IMG/VR virus record: IMGVR_UViG_3300042520_002054
Span: 1 to 64,000 of that record
Reading direction: 5' to 3' (one strand)
Origin: a virus
Length of the DNA: 64,000 nucleotides
Part shown: piece by piece, positions 8,808-16,793 of the stretch
How positions within the stretch are numbered: position 1 is the first letter of the stretch
Layout: each line of letters starts with the position of its first letter
Position numbers and translations under genes: made by a program
The notes under the pieces: generated by a model
Told to the model about the DNA's origin: nothing
The model's database searches: none
What the model saw: the letters and a program-made list of their open reading frames with translations, nothing else

Positions 8808-10490
8808 TTAACCTAATGTTTGAGCTGAAAGTCCTGTTGGTGTAGTACATCCCTCAGGGCAATCTGTTACAGTATATGTTAGAGTCTTTTGTTTTACAGC
8901 ATCACCACAATTCATTGTCATATTCAATGTAATCTGTGTACCTGAAAGATTCAGGTTGATAGGATCTATAACACCTCCACCAATTGACTGACCAAATGTC
9001 CACTGATTACTATTAGTAGGTGCAGCTGAGTAAGTTAAACTATCCTGTACTAATAAGTTTGATGTACCTGTTTCATAAACAGTAATATTTATGTCTGAAC
9101 CTTCAGCCCAAGTAGCTGAAGCAGGTATATTTACGTTATACAAAAATCCTATAGATGGACAGTCTGGCGCATCAATTGTTACCCAACCTTCTTCAATCTC
9201 TGCAGTATCACAATCATCAGCAGGTCTACATGCATTCTTTGTAAATGTTAATTCAATTGTTGAAGACTCTTCAAAACCTTCACAAATTGTTTTAACTCTA
9301 ACTTTATAACTGTCACCTGAAATTAACCCTAACCCAAAGAAGTTAGCACTTGCAGAACCACCACCTGGTATATTTATAATATGAGAATCAATTTCAGTAT
9401 TGCTATTTACATGTACTAACAAAAACTGTAGACTTAATACTGTAGCACCACTTACGGTTGCAGAAGCAGTAATACCATTTTCTGTACGAGTACAAACTTC
9501 TTCATATGTCAATCCAGATGGCACGGGACATCCGGCTACACATTCTAATGTTGTAGCCTCAGCAGTAACCCAAGCAGAATCACCACCAGTACATTTAGTT
9601 TTAACTCTTATGTTATAGTTTGTCAATTCATTCAATCCTGATACTGTAATTGTATTTTGTCCAGCAAGTGTTGTTGTTAACATTCCACCAGCTGTCCACG
9701 TTGCAGAACCTGCAACTTGATATTCTAATGATACAGTAGGATTACTAGGAATATGAGCAACAGTTACAACAATTGCTTCACAGTTTACAGATGTAACGCT
9801 AAATTCTGGAGCAGGACATTGCGTAGGAATACAATCCACAGTTTCAGATAATGCAGGACATGGTGTTCCTCCACAAGATGCAGGTGTAATGACAGTTCTT
9901 GTTCTAGTCTTCAAACTATTTACACATTCTGACCAGGGACCCCATTCTGACACAACACAATCTACAGGAGTACAACACTCTTCTGTTTCAATAAGAGAAG
10001 GACATGGATCACCACCGCAGGAAGCAGGGGTAACAACAGTTCTTGTTCTCGTTCTTACACCATTATTACATGCAGACCATTCACTCCATGCAGATACCAC
10101 ACAATCAACGGGTTCACAGCATTCTCTTGTTTCTTCTAATGCAGGACATGGATCACCTCCATTAGAAGCAGGTGTTACCACAGTACGAGTTCTTGTTTGT
10201 TCACCATCGATACATTCTGACCATGGTCCCCACTCTGATACAACGCAATCAACAGGTTGCGGAGTACCATCACAGCAGCACTGTGTAAGTTTAGTCATAA
10301 TCTTGATAAGTACGCTCTCAAGTCTTTCGTTTCTTTGAACATTAAGACAAGGGAAATTAGGTCCTGTATAAAGAACGCAATCATCTTTATATAACTCAAC
10401 GCAGGGTTCGCCATTACACACTGGAGGTGGTGGAACAGTTACCGGAGGTACTGTTTGCTGGCAAGGTTGACAATAATCGTTAGGGTACAT
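8808..10490 (-). CDS. Fibre-like protein with three thrombospondin type-1-like repeats and FN3 domains
   Basis: 560 residues. The Cys-rich N-terminus contains GPNFPCLN (around residue 43), matching GPDIPCIN in the next upstream gene, probably a shared attachment module. Three repeats follow at residues 81, 129 and 177 (48-residue period). Each begins DCVVS and carries W-x-x-W-S-x-C, then TRTRTV and CP-L-ET, which is the thrombospondin type-1 layout. Two or three FN3-like domains fill residues 220-560, with motifs such as YNIRVKTKC and YKVRVKTIC. TSP1 and FN3 domains mediate adhesion in other systems. A virion adhesin role is inferred. Confidence 0.7.
   Translation of the reverse strand: MYPNDYCQPCQQTVPPVTVPPPPVCNGEPCVELYKDDCVLYTGPNFPCLNVQRNERLESVLIKIMTKLTQCCCDGTPQPVDCVVSEWGPWSECIDGEQTRTRTVVTPASNGGDPCPALEETRECCEPVDCVVSAWSEWSACNNGVRTRTRTVVTPASCGGDPCPSLIETEECCTPVDCVVSEWGPWSECVNSLKTRTRTVITPASCGGTPCPALSETVDCIPTQCPAPEFSVTSVNCEAIVVTVAHIPSNPTVSLEYQVAGSATWTAGGMLTTTLAGQNTITVSGLNELTNYNIRVKTKCTGGDSAWVTAEATTLECVAGCPVPSGLTYEEVCTRTENGITASATVSGATVLSLQFLLVHVNSNTEIDSHIINIPGGGSASANFFGLGLISGDSYKVRVKTICEGFEESSTIELTFTKNACRPADDCDTAEIEEGWVTIDAPDCPSIGFLYNVNIPASATWAEGSDINITVYETGTSNLLVQDSLTYSAAPTNSNQWTFGQSIGGGVIDPINLNLSGTQITLNMTMNCGDAVKQKTLTYTVTDCPEGCTTPTGLSAQTLG
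9831..10250 (-). repeat. Three tandem 144-bp coding repeats (TSP1-like)
   Basis: Direct repeats inside the 560-residue fibre gene, each encoding a 48-residue unit with six conserved Cys-type positions. The units differ at several codons, so they are diverged duplications and not an assembly artefact. Confidence 0.7.
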
Positions 10491-10511
10491 CTCTATCTGT
10501 TATTTATATTT

Positions 10512-12248
10512 TTAAACTATACCGCCATTACCACCATCACAAGGATCAGAAAGATCTGTAATTGCTGCCGTACAGTCTGCGTATGATTGCAATACGACTG
10601 GTGCAGAAACTATTTGATCAGATGTAGCAATTACTTCCCAAGCATAAGGTGCATTTGCAGAACCAGAAATGCTAACTCCGGCACCAATTGCTAACTGTGA
10701 AGAACTACGAACATTTATAATTCCGCTACTTGTACCACAACATCTAGCTACTTGATAATAATAGTAAGTAGTTCCACTTCCAGCAATTGTACTAAACAAT
10801 TGACCATAGCTTGCAGAAGTTCCACATTCATAATTTACAGAAACTTCTATTCTATAAGAAGATGAAGCACTTAAAAGATTGAAGAAGTAGGTACTTTGAG
10901 ATGTTTGAATTGTCTGATATGTAATACTTCCAGAATTATTTTTAAGCGCTACAGTATAGCTGCTAATTGGTGTAGAACCACCTGTAGGTGGTACCCATAC
11001 AACTTCCAAGCTATTTGCGGTGGCTTGTACTAAACTAATACTGCTTACAGCAGGTTTACTACAGCTAAATGTAGATGTTTTAACAGCTGTTTTAGAACAT
11101 GTTAAACCTGATCCAGTATATGTAGTTGTAAGTGTAAATGTTAAATCCTTATCGGTAGGTACATCTGGTGTAAGTGAAGCAAGATTAATTTCAAAAGGAC
11201 CGCCATCAGGTGATGTAAAATTACCTAGTGTAAATGGTACGTCTACAAAGTTTGCACCATTATTCCATGAAATTCTAACTTTTGTACCGGATTGCTCTGT
11301 TAATCCGCTAGGAATTGTAGATAAACCAGCAAATGTCAAAGATGCTGAAGTTCTTTGTTGATTTACTGCAAGTAAAAAGTCGATAACAAGATCAGTACAT
11401 TTGATAGAGGTAACAACACCTAAGTCATCTACACGATCTCTCATATCACAAATAGTCAACCAAAGATTATTAATTGTATCAGCTAAACTTTGTGGATTAT
11501 TTACCCAACCTGGTAACTGTGCCATTACAGCAGTACCATTACCTGATAATTGGAATTGACTTCCTAAATTGTTGCATTGTTTTGTAAGCGCTTGAAGAAT
11601 CTGGGTGGTAGTACCTGTTGTGGTTCTCAAATCACAGAATTCATCTTCAAGTGCTAAAAAAGCATTTTGAATTGTAGTTGGTGTTCCTGGTGTTCCCACA
11701 CACTGTGGTGTAACATTTACAGAAGCTGAACCACCTCCGCCAGAAGTATTTTCTAATGTTGTAACTCTAGATTCAAGATTTGTAATTCTTGTATTATGAG
11801 CAGCAATATCTAAAATTAAATCACAAATTTCTGCTGCTAATTTTCTGCTATATGCAGTGTGTTCTAAAACCTCAACAAAGTCGCCATCTTCATTTGTATA
11901 GCGAAGAGCAGGAGGAAGTAACACATTTACGGGTTCTGGTGCAGGACGACCACCTGTATTAAGCAAATCTTCTAATTCACATGTTTTATCAATTAACAAT
12001 TGAAGCAACTGAATTAGAGTTTGAGGATCAGACTGGTACTGCTCAACAAGGCATTTGAAATCTAGTGTTGATATATCGATTACTCCGTTGGTAGACTCAC
12101 AAAGTAAAGTTGCAAGTTTATAGACAACGTCATCAATAGTATCACCCTTACAAAGATTAATGCAAGGGATATCTGGACCCTGCCATATCACACATTGTGA
12201 TGATACAGCTGAGCAGCCGGGGGTTGTATTGTTCTTTACAGGTTTCAT
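10512..12248 (-). CDS. Large fibre-like protein with Cys-rich adaptor, coiled coil and FN3 domain
   Basis: 578 residues from ATG 12248 (MKPVKNNTTPG). An upstream in-frame start at 12296 would overlap the preceding gene, so the shorter form is preferred. Domains in order: an N-terminal module with CVIWQGPDIPCIN shared with the 560-residue fibre; helical segments; a heptad-like coiled coil (NTRITNLESRVTTLEN, about residues 165-182); a glycine hinge; Ser/Thr-rich beta region; an FN3 domain (PPTGGSTPISSYTVAL); and a Cys-containing C-terminal domain. This is a trimeric-fibre style architecture. The shared N-terminal module suggests both proteins dock on the same virion site. Confidence 0.65.
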   Translation of the reverse strand: MKPVKNNTTPGCSAVSSQCVIWQGPDIPCINLCKGDTIDDVVYKLATLLCESTNGVIDISTLDFKCLVEQYQSDPQTLIQLLQLLIDKTCELEDLLNTGGRPAPEPVNVLLPPALRYTNEDGDFVEVLEHTAYSRKLAAEICDLILDIAAHNTRITNLESRVTTLENTSGGGGSASVNVTPQCVGTPGTPTTIQNAFLALEDEFCDLRTTTGTTTQILQALTKQCNNLGSQFQLSGNGTAVMAQLPGWVNNPQSLADTINNLWLTICDMRDRVDDLGVVTSIKCTDLVIDFLLAVNQQRTSASLTFAGLSTIPSGLTEQSGTKVRISWNNGANFVDVPFTLGNFTSPDGGPFEINLASLTPDVPTDKDLTFTLTTTYTGSGLTCSKTAVKTSTFSCSKPAVSSISLVQATANSLEVVWVPPTGGSTPISSYTVALKNNSGSITYQTIQTSQSTYFFNLLSASSSYRIEVSVNYECGTSASYGQLFSTIAGSGTTYYYYQVARCCGTSSGIINVRSSSQLAIGAGVSISGSANAPYAWEVIATSDQIVSAPVVLQSYADCTAAITDLSDPCDGGNGGIV

Positions 12249-12250
12249 CC

Positions 12251-12481
12251 TTATAGTGTCTTTATATGCTCGGTAATTTTGTTTAAAGAACAACAAGAAC
12301 TTGCAAGCTTCATTTCATTTCTGTCTAGTTCGAGTGATCTTTTGTAGACTTCTCTAATGTCAGCAAGATGATCTATCTCTAAAGGTTTAGGGCAGGATTT
12401 AATACCATAACGCTTTGCTTTGAATGCTTTGTAAGTAGCATCAGCAAACAGACCGTCAATATGTTCTAATACCTCGCTCAT
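12251..12481 (-). CDS. Small helical protein of the fibre cluster, function unknown
   Basis: 76 residues, mostly alpha-helical and charged, with a single SCCS cysteine pair near the C-terminus. The start overlaps the stop of the upstream zinc-ribbon gene as ATGA, and the end is 2 nt from the start of the large fibre gene, so it is translationally coupled to both. Possibly a fibre assembly partner; no family recognised. Confidence 0.6.
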   Translation of the reverse strand: MSEVLEHIDGLFADATYKAFKAKRYGIKSCPKPLEIDHLADIREVYKRSLELDRNEMKLASSCCSLNKITEHIKTL

Positions 12482-12609
12482 TTTGTTTTTAAAGATTCTT
12501 CATATTGCGCAATACATTGAGAGCAACATTTTGTTCCATCAGATGCTGTTTTTACTTGGCATCCACAAGTAATTTTAGTTCCACAATTTGTACAAGTGTT
12601 GGTACTCAT
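12478..12609 (-). CDS. 43-residue zinc-ribbon miniprotein
   Basis: A short frame reads MSTNTCTNCGTKITCGCQ and ends after CCSQC and EESLKTK. It carries CxxCG, CxC and CCxxC, so up to four pairs of metal ligands in 43 residues. It shows ATGA overlap with the downstream 76-residue gene and lies 11 nt after the 196-residue gene, whose own C-terminus has a similar CCISCGTPYTRSCNC pattern. The coupling and the matching Cys pattern support a real gene. Function unknown. Confidence 0.65.
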   Translation of the reverse strand: MSTNTCTNCGTKITCGCQVKTASDGTKCCSQCIAQYEESLKTK

Positions 12610-12620
12610 ATTCTTTGGTT

Positions 12621-13212
12621 TTAGTGACAGTTACAACTTCTTGTATAGGGTGTTCCGCATGAAATGCAACAACCGCTATGATATTTATTTAAAAGCTTTT
12701 CAGCATATGTCATCATATCAATTGCTTGTGCAGGTGCATGACATTGTTCAGCTTTAGCTTTTGCACCATCTAAATACAACTTAATGTATCTTAAATCGTG
12801 AAGTTTTTTGTGGAGTTCTGCAGTAGGTTCGCATTTCTCCAATTGAAGTCTACAAAGTTCAGCTGCATATGCATTCATAATCTTTGTAGTTCTTAAATGA
12901 TAATATTCAACGAAAACTTTTTCGTTAGGACTTATAGAATATCTAATCTTATAAAGTCCATCGGGTAACCCGATGAGATTTTCTGACTGAGGATGCTGTA
13001 ATCCTAAATCAATAGCACTAATATTTTTAGAAAATCCTTGCGTAAGACCTTCGGTAATAAACACAGGTTCCTGAAATCCGGGAAGATAAATATCCAGACG
13101 AGGACATTCTACAGGCAATCCGGTACCATATACTGACGCATCAACAATGCGCAGTATCGTTGGAACTGCTGTATCTGGGATATCTAATGCTAAATAATGT
13201 TTGATTGCCATA
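12621..13212 (-). CDS. Virion-cluster protein with C-terminal Cys cluster
   Basis: 196 residues from ATG 13212 (MAIKHYLALDIPDTA). The longer frame starting at 13259 would begin inside the terminator hairpin, so it is rejected. The N-terminal two thirds is a beta domain (DIYLPGFQEP, LPDGLYKIRYSI), the rest is helical, and the end has six Cys in CCISCGTPYTRSCNCH. It resembles phage proteins encoded before fibre genes that join a beta domain to a metal-binding tail. Function unknown. Confidence 0.6.
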
Positions 13213-13258
13213 ACATGTACCTCTACAATAAAATTTACAAAAAAGTCTCCATAAAGCA

Positions 13259-13302
13259 AAAAAGGAGAGGAGAGTTTTTTGCTCTCGCTCTCCCTTTTGC
13301 TT
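13259..13302 (-). terminator. Terminator after the abundant virion protein
   Basis: A G/A-rich arm pairs with a C/T-rich arm (GGAGAG...CTCTCC type, about 11 bp, A-rich loop). On the minus strand it runs GGGAGAGCGAGAG, loop, CTCTCCTCTCC, then TTTTTT. It lies directly downstream of the 383-residue gene and before the fibre cluster. Confidence 0.75.
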
Positions 13303-13318
13303 AGGTTATATGTTTACC

Positions 13319-14470
13319 TTAGAGTGTCTCTAGAGCAACACTATTACCAGCAGCAGCAAGAGCTGCGTCGATAAATGTTTCAAAGTCAGCATCAGGAGCA
13401 GAAACAACTACTTTAATCAAGTATTGATCAGCATCCATCATACCGCTAGGATTGCTAGAACGAGGTACACTGTGAAGGATGTAGTAAGCACCATAAGATG
13501 CAGTACGGCTGATGCTACCCAAAGTGGTATCATCAAGAACTTCACGCAAACGAGCATCAGTTTGGAAAGGCTCTTGCTCGTAACGCTTGCTAAGGATAAG
13601 TTCACGAAGAACAGTCTCACCAAAACCTTTACCTTGAGCAGCAGCTTGTACTTGTGCAACTGAGAAACAGTTACTAGCGCAAGGATCACCATTATCTTCC
13701 AAAGCAGAAGCGTAGATTTGAATAGGCTCAAGTTCTACATGATCCATTGGAGAGAAAGAACAGTCACCAAATTTGGTATCTACATAAGCTCCAGTCAATC
13801 GCAACTTAGCAGCTTTTTCAGCAGCAGGAAGTGCAATCCAAGCAGAAGTTTTAGTAGTAGAAGTTCCAGTTACAACACCTTGTGCGTTCTTAGTGATGTA
13901 CAATACAGCAGCAGAAATGAATTTGCTCAAGATAGGATCAGCAGCGATCTCAGCTTTCCAAGCTTCAAATACAGTCTCAACACCTACAGGAGTGTTAGAT
14001 GAATCGCAACATCCAGTGTAGCTATCCAAAGTCTTGTAGACATTGTGAGTCAAGAAACGAAGAGCGGGTGAACCTTTTACATCCAAGCGAAGACGTACAG
14101 TCTTTTCGCAAGGGATAGTGCAATAATCATCTTCACCAACAGTGATGATTTGATTTACAGGAGCTGCAGGAGCAACATAGTAAAACTTGCTAACAAATTT
14201 AGGATTAATACCTTTAGTCTTAACAGACTCTTTGTAACCTCCGTGGAAAGGTCCGATCTTGTCGGAAGTGTGGAAGCTACCTTGAGCAAGGTAAAACAAT
14301 TTGGTAGCAGGAGCTGCAGTCAGGTCCTGAATAGCATTGGTCTTAGCGTCAATTACAGACACTTTACCAGGGTGAGATTCCAAAGTCACAACGTGCTCGG
14401 AAGTGCTCGAACTTTTCAATCCGTTAGTACCAACTAGTACCTTCTGGAATGCATGGGGAAAGTAAGCCAT
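13319..14470 (-). CDS. Abundant virion structural protein (second major structural protein)
   Basis: 383 residues, alanine- and valine-rich, with no membrane segment. Codon choice is strongly biased to C-ending codons (AAC, TTC, GTC), as in the major capsid gene and unlike most other genes here. It has its own strong terminator. Both features indicate very high expression. The composition fits a capsid auxiliary, head fibre or tail sheath-like protein. The paired CC and CDSS region (around residue 155) and CASNC (around 260) add to the Cys-rich theme of this cluster. The precise structural role is not determined. Confidence 0.6.
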   Translation of the reverse strand: MAYFPHAFQKVLVGTNGLKSSSTSEHVVTLESHPGKVSVIDAKTNAIQDLTAAPATKLFYLAQGSFHTSDKIGPFHGGYKESVKTKGINPKFVSKFYYVAPAAPVNQIITVGEDDYCTIPCEKTVRLRLDVKGSPALRFLTHNVYKTLDSYTGCCDSSNTPVGVETVFEAWKAEIAADPILSKFISAAVLYITKNAQGVVTGTSTTKTSAWIALPAAEKAAKLRLTGAYVDTKFGDCSFSPMDHVELEPIQIYASALEDNGDPCASNCFSVAQVQAAAQGKGFGETVLRELILSKRYEQEPFQTDARLREVLDDTTLGSISRTASYGAYYILHSVPRSSNPSGMMDADQYLIKVVVSAPDADFETFIDAALAAAGNSVALETL

Positions 14471-14496
14471 TTTTTAAAAGATTTAGGGTTAAAAGA

Positions 14497-14877
14497 TTAT
14501 TTTAGAAATTTTAGTTTGTAGAGTGTTTGCGCAGTCAGTTGTGCTATTTCATCAATCTGATTTTGCACCCACCCTTCACTATATAATATACGCTTTTCTT
14601 CCAACATATTGTAGAACTCTGTTAAAATTTCTACAGAACTTGTTGGTTGAGTTGAAGTTGGGATTGTAATTTCTTGCAATCCATGAATACCTTGAATACC
14701 TTCTGCTAAACCATCAATTAGATCTAACAATGCAGTATAAAACTCATCTAATGCTTTATGCTCTGAATAACTTCTTGTTGAAAGATGAATAAGATGAATC
14801 TGATCTCTTACACCAAATAAGTTTCCCAGGAATTCAGCATATGAGCTTGATGGTCTTTTAATAGTCCTTTGTATCAT
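14497..14877 (-). CDS. Small helical virion-cluster protein, function unknown
   Basis: 126 residues, almost entirely helical. Its stop-to-start spacing is one shared base with the upstream 232-residue gene (TAATG type), so translation is coupled. It lies between a head-tail adaptor-like gene and the abundant structural protein. Candidate for an adaptor or assembly chaperone by position only. Confidence 0.55.
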   Translation of the reverse strand: MIQRTIKRPSSSYAEFLGNLFGVRDQIHLIHLSTRSYSEHKALDEFYTALLDLIDGLAEGIQGIHGLQEITIPTSTQPTSSVEILTEFYNMLEEKRILYSEGWVQNQIDEIAQLTAQTLYKLKFLK

Positions 14878-15575
14878 TACGAGTTATTTTGTGCGTTTGA
14901 TTTATTACGCTGATACTGACTAAAGTTTTCAATGTCGCCGGCAAGGATTGCAACTGCTTCATCGATAATGATTTCAACAATATCGTCCTTAAACTCTGAT
15001 TCTACATTTGTACCAACTGCTCCTGTTGAAATGTTAACGCATCCGTCAAAATTTATAGGTCTTGGTAATCTGTAGTAAGTAAGAGTTGTTTTCTCAATAT
15101 TGAATGTTTTATCAGTATAAATTCTGCATCTATTGTTTCCCATAGTACAGAAAGTTTCACCCCATTCAAATGACGGTTTTCTAAACGCATCATAGAGAAG
15201 ATTGTCAACATCTCCAACTTCAGCTAAATAAACAACAACAGGTCTAGATGGGCAGCATTCGTCTTTAGCGATTGCAGTCATTCTCTTGAAATACAAATAG
15301 TTTGCAGGAAGCTTGTCTGTTTCAAAATATGTTTCATATCCTGAACCCGGTAGCACTGCTTCACTTACAAGAATTTGAAGATCATCAATCATAATTTTTG
15401 ATGCTTCATCACCCTGCTTGCGAATATTTGTACCTGCAACTTGTCTACGTACCCACTCTAGCTGAGCTTTGTTGAAAGCTTCAACAATCTGCCAGCATTC
15501 CAAGTTGTCATAATCAAGAGAAGCTAGTTTATTTAACCGCTCCTTAAACTTGATTTGTAACAGGTTGTTGTTCAT
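14877..15575 (-). CDS. Head-tail adaptor / ring-type protein
   Basis: 232 residues: an N-terminal helical bundle (residues 1-75), a mixed middle part with FKRMTAIAKDECCPSRPVV (YxxLP-type adaptors have the same order) and a C-terminal helix (DIVEIIIDEAVAILAGDIEN). This helix-beta-helix layout is that of connector and ring proteins such as P22 gp4, HK97 gp6 or the crAss ring proteins, and the final EAVAILAGD helix is typical. The gene lies two genes after the capsid gene. Assignment to a particular ring protein is inference. Confidence 0.6.
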   Translation of the reverse strand: MNNNLLQIKFKERLNKLASLDYDNLECWQIVEAFNKAQLEWVRRQVAGTNIRKQGDEASKIMIDDLQILVSEAVLPGSGYETYFETDKLPANYLYFKRMTAIAKDECCPSRPVVVYLAEVGDVDNLLYDAFRKPSFEWGETFCTMGNNRCRIYTDKTFNIEKTTLTYYRLPRPINFDGCVNISTGAVGTNVESEFKDDIVEIIIDEAVAILAGDIENFSQYQRNKSNAQNNS

Positions 15576-15589
15576 TTAGTTATCAGTAT

Positions 15590-16603
15590 TTAGCTATTCC
15601 AATATTTTTCTACAGTTCTTGTGAGATCGGCAAGAATTTCTTCATTCAAAGGATTCTTTAGATACTCAACAATTTCAGAAGGATTTTTACCCAACATTGT
15701 ACTACTACTCATATGGTAAATATATCCGTCAGCTCTTGTCGCAAGAAGCTTATAGAAAGTTCCATCTTTTACAATTGAACGCAGCTTGAGTGTTTCCATA
15801 TCCAAACTGCAGATTTCTAAGAAGCGTTCTGCTGTTTTACGCTTATCTCTATCAACCGATTCACCATTGATGTATTTATCCATATTATCATACATCACAT
15901 CAATTGGTGTGCTCTTGCGATATTGAGTAGAACTTGCATCTACAACCTTACATACATAGAACAATTTATTAGCGTTCTTGTCATAAAGTTTTTGAAGTTC
16001 TGAAAGCGCTTTATTTCTAAGTTTTTTAACCTCAGTTTTAATAGCTGCAGTCTCTTCATATTTATCTAAGTAAAACTTAGGAGGAACTGCTCTATTTCTA
16101 GCATCATCAAGACTTTTTGCAATGATTGAAAAACCACCAGCTTCAATAGCTCTAAGTTTAATCAAATCGTAAGCATCTTTAGCAGGATCTAAGAACATTG
16201 GTTCATTTCCGCAACGAAGAACAATTTTACTCCAGAAATCGTCATTGTTAGGTTTCAAGAGTTTTACTTTGTTCCAGAACTCTTTGTCATCAGGATCTAC
16301 TTCATTAGAAGCAAGTTCTCTTTCAAGACTACTTACAATCTTTCTAATCTCTTTGATTGCAGCATTTCTTTCGTCTTCATCCAATCTCTTCAGTTCCGGA
16401 GCAAATTCATTAAGACCTGTTACATAACGTTTGATTCCGTTGTTTTCCAAACATGCTAACTGTTCTTCATGGAATACTCCTTCAAACAGTGACATGTTGT
16501 AACGTTCTAGACCCATATTAGATGAGCCATTGTCTACGTAAGGTCGAATAGCAATCGTGCTACTTCTCTTCAGAGAATTGTGTTTCTCAATCATTGTTTC
16601 CAT
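15590..16603 (-). CDS. Virion-cluster protein downstream of the capsid gene, function unknown
   Basis: 337 residues, charged, largely helical, no membrane segment. Long Lys/Glu-rich helices occupy residues 60-110 and 180-260, and the C-terminus (SEIVEYLKNPLNEEILADLT) is also helical. It directly follows the capsid gene after a series of hairpins, the place where crAss-like phages encode head completion or cargo proteins. No motif recognised. Confidence 0.55.
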   Translation of the reverse strand: METMIEKHNSLKRSSTIAIRPYVDNGSSNMGLERYNMSLFEGVFHEEQLACLENNGIKRYVTGLNEFAPELKRLDEDERNAAIKEIRKIVSSLERELASNEVDPDDKEFWNKVKLLKPNNDDFWSKIVLRCGNEPMFLDPAKDAYDLIKLRAIEAGGFSIIAKSLDDARNRAVPPKFYLDKYEETAAIKTEVKKLRNKALSELQKLYDKNANKLFYVCKVVDASSTQYRKSTPIDVMYDNMDKYINGESVDRDKRKTAERFLEICSLDMETLKLRSIVKDGTFYKLLATRADGYIYHMSSSTMLGKNPSEIVEYLKNPLNEEILADLTRTVEKYWNS

Positions 16604-16648
16604 ACTTGGTTTTTGTTGGTTTATGTTTTTGCAACTATTAGTTTAAAG

Positions 16649-16775
16649 CTTCTGAACCACGTCAAGGTTGTTACATCTCAGAAGAAACCTGGGTTGCCCC
16701 AGGTGAGTCGGAATTAACCGACATCGAGGAGGTGGAAGATTATAAAAGCAAAACTGGGGGAATGGTTACCCCCAG
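16649..16775 (-). terminator. Capsid-gene terminator with three further hairpins
   Basis: Four hairpins in a row follow the major capsid gene. In order of leftward transcription they are CTGGGGG/CCCCCAG (16754-16775), followed on the minus strand by TTTTGCTTTT and so a classic terminator; GTCGG/CCGAC (16707-16722); CCTGGG/CCCAGG with a 4-nt loop (16688-16703); and CTTCTGA/TCAGAAG (16649-16684). The first stops most transcripts. The rest may stabilise the 3' end or tune read-through into the next gene. Confidence 0.75.
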
Positions 16776-16793
16776 ATTTACTATAGGTTTAGG

